Assembly: GCF_019134595.1 (NCBI RefSeq)
Contig: NZ_CP077771.1
Coordinates: 62,001 to 126,000, forward strand
From: Pseudoalteromonas shioyasakiensis
GTDB lineage: Bacteria; Pseudomonadota; Gammaproteobacteria; Enterobacterales; Alteromonadaceae
DNA: 64,000 nt
Direction: 5' to 3'
This document shows positions 47,394 through 54,874 of this stretch, piece after piece (the stretch's first letter is position 1; each line of letters starts with the position of its first letter). The notes beneath the pieces are model-generated. The model made no database searches, was not told where the DNA came from, and saw only the letters and a program-made list of their open reading frames with translations. Position numbers and translations under genes: made by a program.

Positions 47394-47453
47394 ATGCCCG
47401 TTATAAAATAAAAACGCCACTAGATGTGGCGTTTGGGTAGTTTCGACAACAAT
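47350..47453. repeat. 13-bp inverted repeat bracketing the last H1 and the aldB terminator
   Basis: attgttgtcgaaa (47350-47362) and its exact reverse complement (47441-47453) with 78 nt between. The left arm is the start of the last array unit. Confidence 0.75.
47404..47436 (-). terminator. Terminator of aldB
   Basis: Perfect 9-bp stem (47412-47420 with 47426-47434), loop tagat, followed on the minus strand by a T-rich tract; about 30 nt after the aldB stop. Confidence 0.8.
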
Positions 47454-47465
47454 AAGAAATTGCTT

Positions 47466-48986
47466 TTAAAAGAAGCCCAGTGGATTCTCACTGTAACTTA
47501 CTAATAGGTTTTTAGTTTGTTGGTAATGATCAAGGGCGAGTTTATGTGTTTCGCGACCTATGCCTGACTTTTTATAGCCGCCAAACGCAGCGTGTGCTGG
47601 GTACATGTGATAGCAGTTGGTCCAAACACGGCCCGCTTCAATTTTACGACCGAAGTGATAAGCACGGTTCATGTTTCGACTCCACACACCAGCACCTAAA
47701 CCAAATTCTGAGCTATTAGCAAGGGCTAACGCTTCGTCTTCATCTTTAAAAGTCGACATTGAAATTACCGGCCCAAAAATCTCTTCTTGGAACACACGCA
47801 TATCGTTAGTGCCTTTTAATAGTGTTGGTTGAATGTAGTAACCGCCGTTAAACTCATCAGACAGTTGCTCCACTTCGCCGCCAGCGAGGACTTCGGCCCC
47901 TTCTTTTTTACCAATTTCGATGTAGCTTAGAATCTTATCAAACTGAGCTTGTGATGCTTGAGCACCCACCATGGTTTCAGTATCAAGTGGATTACCCCGC
48001 TTAATTTGTAAAGTTCTGGCAAGAACACGCTCAATAAATTGCTCGTAAATATCTTCTTGAATAAATAAACGCGATGGACACGTACACACTTCACCTTGGT
48101 TAAAGTACGCAAGTACGGCCCCTTCAATCGCCTTACTCAAAAACTCATCGTCTTTTTCCATTACATCGTTAAAGAAGATATTTGGCGATTTACCACCTAG
48201 CTCGACCGTCGAAGGAATAATATTATCAGCAGCGCATTTTAAGATATGTGAACCCACTGGCGTTGAACCTGTAAAGGCAATCTTCGCGATTCGCGTACTG
48301 GTTGCCAGCGCTTCGCCCGCTTCTTTACCATAGCCGTTTACCACATTTAGAACACCTGCAGGCAATAAGTCACCAATCACTTCAAGTAGCACTAATATAG
48401 ATGCTGGCGTTTGTTCAGCTGGTTTTAAAACAATACAGTTACCCGCAGCAAGGGCTGGTGCAAGTTTCCATGCCGCCATTAACAATGGGAAATTCCAAGG
48501 AATAATTTGCCCTACTACACCCAGTGGTTCATGAAAATGATAAGCAACTGTGGTTTCGTCTATCTCACCGATTGAGCCTTCTTGCGCGCGCACACAGCCG
48601 GCGAAATAACGAAAATGATCAGCCGCTAAAGGCACATCTGCCGCAAGTGTTTCACGAATTGCTTTACCGTTATCCCAGGTTTCGGCCACTGCCAGCATTT
48701 CTAGGTTTTGTTCAATACGATCGGCAATTTTTAATAAGATATTGCTACGCTCGGTGACCGACGTAGTCCCCCATGCCGCTTTTGCATCGTGGGCTTTATC
48801 AAGTGCCAGTTCGATATCTTCTTTTGATGAACGAGGTACTTTACAAAACACTTTACCGTTTACTGGGCTAATGTTTTCAAAGTACTCTCCCTTTACAGGG
48901 GCAACCCATTGGCCACCAATATAATTCTCATACTGCGCTTTAAAGTTAACTTTTGCGCCTTCACTACCTGGATTTGCATAAATCAT
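47466..48986 (-). CDS. aldB: Aldehyde dehydrogenase AldB
   Basis: 506 residues from ATG 48986 with AGAGAG upstream (a TTG at 49004 is less likely). Very close to E. coli AldB along its length: [57 protein letters not shown], catalytic Glu in VELGGKSPN and Cys in [11 protein letters not shown], and the end [19 protein letters not shown] with [12 protein letters not shown]. It is a cytoplasmic NAD(P)+-dependent dehydrogenase oxidising acetaldehyde and other short aldehydes, as in ethanol use. Divergent from an AraC gene. Confidence 0.93.
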   Translation of the reverse strand: MIYANPGSEGAKVNFKAQYENYIGGQWVAPVKGEYFENISPVNGKVFCKVPRSSKEDIELALDKAHDAKAAWGTTSVTERSNILLKIADRIEQNLEMLAVAETWDNGKAIRETLAADVPLAADHFRYFAGCVRAQEGSIGEIDETTVAYHFHEPLGVVGQIIPWNFPLLMAAWKLAPALAAGNCIVLKPAEQTPASILVLLEVIGDLLPAGVLNVVNGYGKEAGEALATSTRIAKIAFTGSTPVGSHILKCAADNIIPSTVELGGKSPNIFFNDVMEKDDEFLSKAIEGAVLAYFNQGEVCTCPSRLFIQEDIYEQFIERVLARTLQIKRGNPLDTETMVGAQASQAQFDKILSYIEIGKKEGAEVLAGGEVEQLSDEFNGGYYIQPTLLKGTNDMRVFQEEIFGPVISMSTFKDEDEALALANSSEFGLGAGVWSRNMNRAYHFGRKIEAGRVWTNCYHMYPAHAAFGGYKKSGIGRETHKLALDHYQQTKNLLVSYSENPLGFF

Positions 48987-49163
48987 AATGTGTTCTCTCT
49001 TCAAATTGTTGTGTTTTATTTAGCATTGACTAAATTATGCGGTAGGTTATTGTTTAATGAACCGCTAACAGTTGAAGTTAGCTCAGTTACTGAAAACACA
49101 CTTGATTCCTAGTCCAGACTTTTTGACTATTTGTCCAGAATTTAGGACGACAGCGAGGCAACA

Positions 49164-50072
49164 ATGAACACATCAGTTAGCAATAGAAGTTTAGATAAAA
49201 AACGACAACGTATTGATGTGCTTATTGAAAATAAAGTCAGTTTTGCGGGCGAGCATGCTGAATTAAGTATTTACGACACCTATTTAGATGCCCAAAAAGT
49301 GGCCTTACATTCCACTGAATTATTATTTTGTGGCATGATCAGCGGTAAAAAAATCATGCATGTTGCCGACAGTGATTATCATGAAGAGTTTTTACCAAAC
49401 CAATCATTTGTACTTGCCCCAGAGCAAGGGGTGCTAATCGACTTTCCCAATGCATCTCTCAATCAGCCAACAACCTGTTTAGCGATTGAAATCAGTACCG
49501 ATAAAATAAGCCAAGTAGTTGATGCTCTTAATTTTAACCAGCAAATTACCCAGGATGACTTTTTCCAATATCAAGCCAAGTTAGTGCACGCCCAGCATAA
49601 TCCGCAAACTCAACAACTGCTGGAGCGAATGATCACCCTATTTAGTGAAAATGAACAACACCGCGATTACTTAATTGATTTATCACTCAATGAACTGATA
49701 ACCCGTCTGTTACAGCAGCAAAGCCGAGACTTAATGATAGCAAGTTGTAAGCAAGGCAAGCTCGCAACCCCATTAAGCCATGTAGTAAGTTACATAGAAC
49801 AGCACCTTGCTGAGAATATTGATATTGATGTGTTATGTAAGATAGCCTGTATGAGCCGCAGTAAATTTTATCAGCAATTTAAGCTGGCATTTGGTGTTAC
49901 GCCCGCTCTTTGGCAACAACAATTACGCTTGCAAAAAGCGTATAAACTGCTCGAAAAAGGCGAGGCGATTAGCCAAGTTTGTTACCAATTAGGCTTTAAT
50001 AACCCAAGCCATTTTAGCCGTGTGTTTAAACAAGCCTTTGGCGCAACACCTAAAAGTATCGCTAACCATTAA
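49164..50072 (+). CDS. AraC-family regulator, likely of aldB
   Basis: 302 residues. The N-terminal half is an AraC_N-type sensory domain (SFAGEHAELSIYDTY). The C-terminal DNA-binding pair of helix-turn-helices is visible: DIDVLCKIACMSRSKFYQQFKLAFGVTPALWQQQLRLQKA and AISQVCYQLGFNNPSHFSRVFKQAFGATP. It is divergent from aldB with 177 nt between, a common arrangement for aldehyde- or alcohol-responsive activators. Its last 11 bp overlap the convergent DUF1275 gene. Confidence 0.86.
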   Translation: MNTSVSNRSLDKKRQRIDVLIENKVSFAGEHAELSIYDTYLDAQKVALHSTELLFCGMISGKKIMHVADSDYHEEFLPNQSFVLAPEQGVLIDFPNASLNQPTTCLAIEISTDKISQVVDALNFNQQITQDDFFQYQAKLVHAQHNPQTQQLLERMITLFSENEQHRDYLIDLSLNELITRLLQQQSRDLMIASCKQGKLATPLSHVVSYIEQHLAENIDIDVLCKIACMSRSKFYQQFKLAFGVTPALWQQQLRLQKAYKLLEKGEAISQVCYQLGFNNPSHFSRVFKQAFGATPKSIANH

Positions 50073-50733
50073 GTTCTGGATTGCGATGAGAATAAACACG
50101 ATAGGTTAAGGCAAGTAGAATACAAATAGCACTTGGCACATAAAGCGCCGCAAAGGTCATTTGTGCAAATAACCACGCCCCTGCTAAGCCACCAAATATA
50201 AAGCCAATAATGATTAGGCCGAACAGTTTAGCCTTACGTTTATCAAGCGCCTCACCACGTAAAACCCGACCAAACATAATACCTAAATCAGTAAAGATAC
50301 CCGTTACATGGGTAGTACGCACAATTGCACCACTGTAAGTTGTTGCCAAGGCGTTTTGTAAACCACATGCCGCAGACGCTAAAAAGTGCCCATAGCCCGA
50401 GCCATTAAACAATAACCAAAGTGCGCCCAGTAAAAGCCCAGCTTCAATCAATAATGCCGTGTCGTAATGACGACCTAGTTTAAGTGCTGAACTATGCAGC
50501 AAGAACCCAGCAATACCAGACCCAACTAAAAATGACAGTAATACACCTAATAAATGTAAAGCATCAAGGCTATTGCCATGCATGAGATCTGCGCCAAGCA
50601 AGGTTGCAGTTCCTGATAAATGGGATACCGCTTGATGCTCAAAGCTAAGTAAACCAACCGCATTCACACACCCAGCCACCAGCGCCAAAATAAATGCGCC
50701 AATCTCAACCCATTTTGGTAACTTAGAAATCAC
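50062..50733 (-). CDS. DUF1275 (YoaK-type) membrane protein
   Basis: 223 residues, six hydrophobic helices. Family marks: AGCVNAVGLL, VSHLSGTATLLGADL, CGLQNALATTYSGAIVRTTHVTGIFTDLG and LFGLIIIGFIFGGLAGAW. Function of the family is unknown; it lies in the inner membrane. It overlaps the convergent AraC gene by 11 bp, so the two transcripts must pass through each other. Confidence 0.85.
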   Translation of the reverse strand: MISKLPKWVEIGAFILALVAGCVNAVGLLSFEHQAVSHLSGTATLLGADLMHGNSLDALHLLGVLLSFLVGSGIAGFLLHSSALKLGRHYDTALLIEAGLLLGALWLLFNGSGYGHFLASAACGLQNALATTYSGAIVRTTHVTGIFTDLGIMFGRVLRGEALDKRKAKLFGLIIIGFIFGGLAGAWLFAQMTFAALYVPSAICILLALTYRVYSHRNPELNG

Positions 50734-50840
50734 TCACTATTCGCCTTTTTCTCACACTCGTACTCATTCTTTTATGGTACGCCTATTTTTATGACTAAAA
50801 ACACTTTTTTTCGACTCTTTATATGGTAATTTACCATTAA

Positions 50841-50854
50841 GTAAATCGATTAAG
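50841..50854. promoter_or_regulatory. Predicted operator upstream of sucrose regulator
   Basis: gtaaatcgattaag matches 12 of 14 positions of the cttaatcgattaag motif found before the sucrose genes; 9 nt before the regulator start, so it would give autoregulation. Confidence 0.6.
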
Positions 50855-50862
50855 AACCTACA

Positions 50863-51894
50863 ATGACAAAGCCAAAAACTTGGACGCTAAAAAGTATTGC
50901 CAAAGAGTTAGGCGTTTCAAATGCCACCGTATCAAATGCCTTTAATCGTCCTGATCAATTATCGAAAGCACGCCGCGAAGAAATTTTGGCGGCCTGTAAA
51001 AAGCTCGGCTATTTTGGCCCAAACAAGGCGGCGCAATCATTACGCCGAGGCACCTTTAATATTGTTGCTTTAGTATTGCCAGACAGCGTTGAATATATGG
51101 TATCAGATCCGGTTGCTAGCAGCTTTATGCGCGGTGTATCGGCGGTGCTCGAAAAAAATGGCATTAATCTTTTATTATTTTCAGGTAACAACGATAACCT
51201 AAATAGCGTAGTCGATTTTGTTGATGGCTTTATTTGTTATGGTCGCCCTCGTAATAAACAACTTGTTGAACAGTTAAAACAGGTTGCCAAGCATGTTGTA
51301 ACGGTTGATTTTAACATCGGTCGTGATGCCTCTGTAAACGTAAATAACCAACAAGCCAGTTTCGATATTGCCAAGCATGCACTGCACAAAAATGATGATC
51401 GGGTTGCTATTTTAGGCCTGCGCTTACTCGATAACGACGTATTATGCCGAGTATACGAACATCATGAGTTTGAAGCAGGTCAGTCGATTGCTCATCAACG
51501 ACTGCGCGGTTATCACCAAGCAATCAGCGATGCTGGCATCACCTTGGGTGATGATAGAACATGGAATATTCCAGAAAGCAGTGAACGCTTTGCCAGCATT
51601 GCCGCCAAAGAAGCGCTTAGCAGCACACCAAGGCCAAACGTTTTGTTGTGTATGAGTGATTTAATTGCCCTTGCCGCCATGCGCGAAGCATTAAAAATGG
51701 GCTTATCGATTCCAGAAGATGTCAGAATTGTTGGTTTTGATGGCATAGATGAAGGCCAACGATTTGTGCCAAAACTCACAACGGTCCATCAAAATAGCGA
51801 AGAAAAAGGCCGCATTGCTGCGACCTTGTTTCTATCGAAAGAGCAGCAAACAGCCGAAATCGACTATCAACTGCAATTGGGTCAAAGTAGTTAG
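50863..51894 (+). CDS. LacI-family regulator of the sucrose module
   Basis: 343 residues. N-terminal LacI HTH (TLKSIAKELGVSNATVSNAFNRPDQLS), hinge GPNKAAQSLRRG, effector domain with LVLPDSVEYMVSDPVASSFMRG, MSDLIALAAMREALKMG and IVGFDGIDEGQRFVPKLTTVHQN. The C-terminus ends without the usual R-x-S-T. It is convergent with the sucrose phosphorylase gene and their stop codons overlap, leaving no room for a terminator. The shared motif in front of it, the phosphorylase/MFS pair and the receptor indicates it as the local repressor. Effector (sucrose or fructose) is inferred. Confidence 0.85.
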   Translation: MTKPKTWTLKSIAKELGVSNATVSNAFNRPDQLSKARREEILAACKKLGYFGPNKAAQSLRRGTFNIVALVLPDSVEYMVSDPVASSFMRGVSAVLEKNGINLLLFSGNNDNLNSVVDFVDGFICYGRPRNKQLVEQLKQVAKHVVTVDFNIGRDASVNVNNQQASFDIAKHALHKNDDRVAILGLRLLDNDVLCRVYEHHEFEAGQSIAHQRLRGYHQAISDAGITLGDDRTWNIPESSERFASIAAKEALSSTPRPNVLLCMSDLIALAAMREALKMGLSIPEDVRIVGFDGIDEGQRFVPKLTTVHQNSEEKGRIAATLFLSKEQQTAEIDYQLQLGQSS

Positions 51895-53363
51895 GCTAAA
51901 AAGTCAGCCAAATCAACAATACTTTGTTCGCCGTCTCGGTGGTCAACAATAATCACTTCACGGCTAGCAAAGTCAACTTTTAACTCGATTGAGCTGGTAT
52001 CATCATGCCAGCTTAAACGGCACACACTGCCTTCACCTTTCGCAATAAACTCACCGTTAAATGCTGGATGCTCATTACGTAATTGAATCAGCTTGATCAA
52101 CCCTTTCACCACAGGTTTAGCAAGCGCAGCATCAATGTCTTGCGCATTTAAATAAGGGCGATTGATATCACGACCTACATTGGTACGAGCCAGTAATTCC
52201 ATATCGTTTTCACAAGCGAACAGGCCACCATAATAAACTTGTGGAATACCTGGCGCGAAGAACTGAATTGCACGCGCTAATAAGTAATCAAAGTCATCTG
52301 CGCCCAAGGCATTGTAATATGTGCAGTTAACTTGATATAAATCGACATTACTTGCTGCTGCACCAGTTGCTAATCGGCTTTGCCCTTCACTCTTTTCATG
52401 AATGGTTTCAACCAAGTTATCAATTTCTGCTGCATTTAATAGACCCGGTTTATCACCCATTGGGCCTGCGTCAATGATGCCAATGCCATCATGGGTATCG
52501 AGAACCGTTAAACAATTTCGCGGCGAAATGGTTAGCCAATTCAGTAAAGCTTGCGCATCATTGCTAAACAAGCTGTGTAAAATAAGTGGTGGTAAAGCAA
52601 AGTCATAAACCATATTTACACGCTTTGCGACTTCAACCTGAGTCTGGAAATGGCTGTGGATCTCGGCAATGGTTTCCATACCCGCTTCATTAGCTTGTGC
52701 CGAAAGCTTATTTAAATACTCAAATGTTTCATCCAACATAAAGCAGTTTGTGCCAGCTTCTTTAATCGCATAGCCTGCCGCATCTAAACGAATAATGTTG
52801 ACATTATTATCAGCAAACTTGCCAAGCACCGTATTTAAATACTCGATACCCGCCGTTGATTTCACATTAATATCAATTTGGTTATCGGTAAATGTGGTCC
52901 AAAAATCATAGGTTTGGCCATCACCACACGCAATAGGTGTAAAACAGCTACCCGGACGCGGACGGTAAATCGCTTGTTGCTCAGCCTCAGACATGCCATT
53001 TGGGAATACATCGTCTTTGGTTAAAAATAAATCCCAAAATTCAGATTGCTTGCCTTTCGCAAGTACATCTTTAAATTGGAAAGACTGTGCTGAAACATGG
53101 TTAACAATTAAGTCAGCCATAAGGTCATAGCTTGCACCAAGCACGTTAATATCGTCCCAGCTACCAAGGCGCGAGTCTACTTCACTATGATCAATAGGAT
53201 CGAAGCCAGCATCACTGCCATCAATAGGATTATAAAATGGCAACAAATGTACACCTGCAAACACATTGTTAAGTTGGCCATTTAATAAATTACTTAATTC
53301 ATCAATACCTTGACCAGTAATACGGTCTGCGTAGGTGATTAATTGCACTTTATTGTTGATCAT
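51891..53363 (-). CDS. Sucrose phosphorylase (GH13_18)
   Basis: 490 residues from ATG 53363; the longer frame to 53456 adds a non-homologous lead across the promoter. Marks: QLITYADRI, GVHLLPFYNPIDGSDAGFDPIDH, LIVNHVSAQS, nucleophile Asp194 in IIRLDAAGY, acid/base Glu234 in TIAEIHSHF and transition-state Asp in LDTHDGIGI. It splits sucrose with phosphate into alpha-glucose-1-phosphate and fructose in the cytoplasm. Related enzymes in the subfamily use sucrose-6-phosphate or glucosylglycerate, but the neighbouring MFS importer and receptor, not a PTS, favour free sucrose. No strong ribosome site. Confidence 0.9.
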   Translation of the reverse strand: MINNKVQLITYADRITGQGIDELSNLLNGQLNNVFAGVHLLPFYNPIDGSDAGFDPIDHSEVDSRLGSWDDINVLGASYDLMADLIVNHVSAQSFQFKDVLAKGKQSEFWDLFLTKDDVFPNGMSEAEQQAIYRPRPGSCFTPIACGDGQTYDFWTTFTDNQIDINVKSTAGIEYLNTVLGKFADNNVNIIRLDAAGYAIKEAGTNCFMLDETFEYLNKLSAQANEAGMETIAEIHSHFQTQVEVAKRVNMVYDFALPPLILHSLFSNDAQALLNWLTISPRNCLTVLDTHDGIGIIDAGPMGDKPGLLNAAEIDNLVETIHEKSEGQSRLATGAAASNVDLYQVNCTYYNALGADDFDYLLARAIQFFAPGIPQVYYGGLFACENDMELLARTNVGRDINRPYLNAQDIDAALAKPVVKGLIKLIQLRNEHPAFNGEFIAKGEGSVCRLSWHDDTSSIELKVDFASREVIIVDHRDGEQSIVDLADFLA

Positions 53364-53385
53364 AATTGTTAATACCAAGTTGAAA

Positions 53386-53399
53386 CTTAATCGATTAAG
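53386..53399. promoter_or_regulatory. Predicted LacI-type operator, sucrose phosphorylase/MFS divergent promoter
   Basis: cttaatcgattaag, perfect 14-bp palindrome in the 138-bp region between the divergent genes. Confidence 0.85.
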
Positions 53400-53501
53400 A
53401 TATATCTTTAACCACGACAGCAAATTATTCAAGCAGTTTTTATAGTTTTTATACACTAATATACATAGTAAAGGCGCAGACCTTTAGGTGGGGATACAAC
53501 A

Positions 53502-54722
53502 ATGAATAGAACACACGATCCTTTGCAAACCATTAGATGGCTGACATACATGATGTTTTTTATGTTTGCGATGACCTCTGATGCGGTTGGTATGATCATT
53601 CCTGAGCTTATCAATGAATTTAATTTAACTATGACCCAAGCCAGTGCATTCCATTATGCACCGATGGCACTCATTGCATTCAGCGGCCTATTTTTAGGTT
53701 TTTTGGCCGACAGTTTTGGGCGCAAGCAAACCATCATGCTGGGACTCGGCATATTCACCATTTGCTGTTTTCTGTTCGCCGTTAGCAGTAGTTTTAGCAT
53801 ATTTGTAGTGTTACTTAGCTGTATTGGTCTTGCAATTGGGTTATTTAAAACCGGTGCTTTGGCGCTGTTAGGTGATATTTCTAAAAACAATTTAGAGCAC
53901 ACCAAAACCATGAATTTGGTCGAAGGCTTTTTTGGTGTTGGCGCCATTGTAGGCCCTGCCCTTGTCAGCTTTTTAATCACCCAACAGGTAAGCTGGACCT
54001 ACCTTTACGTTATCGCTGGGGTTTTATGTTTAATTTTAACCTTAATTGCTTGGCGTGCAGATTACCCTAAACCTAAAAAGCTTGAAGAGCACGCAAAACC
54101 AGCCTCTCTTGCAACCACAATGAGTATGATGAAAAACCCTTATGCACTGGGTTTTTCGTTAGCGATTGCCCTTTATGTTGCAACCGAAGTGGCTATTTAT
54201 GTATGGATGCCTACTCTACTTGGCGATTACAACGGCCCATGGCAATTACTGGCAACTTATGCACTGACTTTATTTTTCATATTACGCGCTGCTGGGCGTT
54301 TCTTAGCGGTGTGGCTGTTAAATCACTTCAGCTGGCAAGCGGCGATGCTGTATTTAAGCTTAGGAATTGCACTGTGTTATCTTGGTTTAATCTTCGGCGG
54401 CGTTGATTGGGCGGTATTCTTACTCCCTTTATCTGGGCTATTCATGTCGATGATCTACCCAACTTTAAACTCAAAAGGTATTTCTTGCTTCGCGGTGCAA
54501 CAGCACGGTGCAGTTGCTGGGGTTATTTTGTTTTTTACCGCCCTTTCTGCGGCAGCAGGCCCATTATTAATGGGTGTGATCAGCGACTACTTTGGACACA
54601 TTCGTTACGGCTTTTATCTAGCAACAGGTTTCGCATGTTTACTGTTTTTAGCCATGCTATATAACTACTTACGAAACCCTGCTGAGCAAGCTTTAGCGCA
54701 GCACAGTGCATTGAGCCACTAA
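53502..54722 (+). CDS. MFS sugar transporter, likely sucrose
   Basis: 406 residues, 12 hydrophobic helices. MFS motif A after helix 2 (GFLADSFGRKQTIML), a helix-5 EGFFGVGAIVGPAL and FHS-like features (MSMIYPTLNSKGI, TLSAAAGPLLMG) as in FucP/GlcP relatives. It would take the sugar from periplasm to cytoplasm by proton or sodium symport. ATG at 53502 has AGGTGGGG upstream. It is divergent from sucrose phosphorylase and upstream of the TonB receptor, so sucrose is the likely cargo. Confidence 0.87.
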   Translation: MNRTHDPLQTIRWLTYMMFFMFAMTSDAVGMIIPELINEFNLTMTQASAFHYAPMALIAFSGLFLGFLADSFGRKQTIMLGLGIFTICCFLFAVSSSFSIFVVLLSCIGLAIGLFKTGALALLGDISKNNLEHTKTMNLVEGFFGVGAIVGPALVSFLITQQVSWTYLYVIAGVLCLILTLIAWRADYPKPKKLEEHAKPASLATTMSMMKNPYALGFSLAIALYVATEVAIYVWMPTLLGDYNGPWQLLATYALTLFFILRAAGRFLAVWLLNHFSWQAAMLYLSLGIALCYLGLIFGGVDWAVFLLPLSGLFMSMIYPTLNSKGISCFAVQQHGAVAGVILFFTALSAAAGPLLMGVISDYFGHIRYGFYLATGFACLLFLAMLYNYLRNPAEQALAQHSALSH

Positions 54723-54800
54723 ATAAAAATCGTTAAAAATCAATTATCGAACATAAATCGTGCAAGTTTTTCGCTAAAAAGACTTGCACTGTGTAAAATT

Positions 54801-54835
54801 ATTGTTATCTTTACTTAATCGATTAAGATAACAAT
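54801..54835. promoter_or_regulatory. Nested palindromic operator upstream of sucrose-module receptor
   Basis: The perfect 14-bp palindrome cttaatcgattaag (54814-54827) lies within a second inverted repeat attgttatct/agataacaat (54801-54810 and 54826-54835). It lies 40 nt before the receptor start. Confidence 0.8.
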
Positions 54836-54874
54836 TTAGACAACAAACCATCTGGGATTGAGACGAGGCACATT

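Noticed and set aside
53364..53456. N-terminal extension of sucrose phosphorylase
   Set aside because: It would cover the divergent promoter and operator; the family starts at the ATG at 53363.
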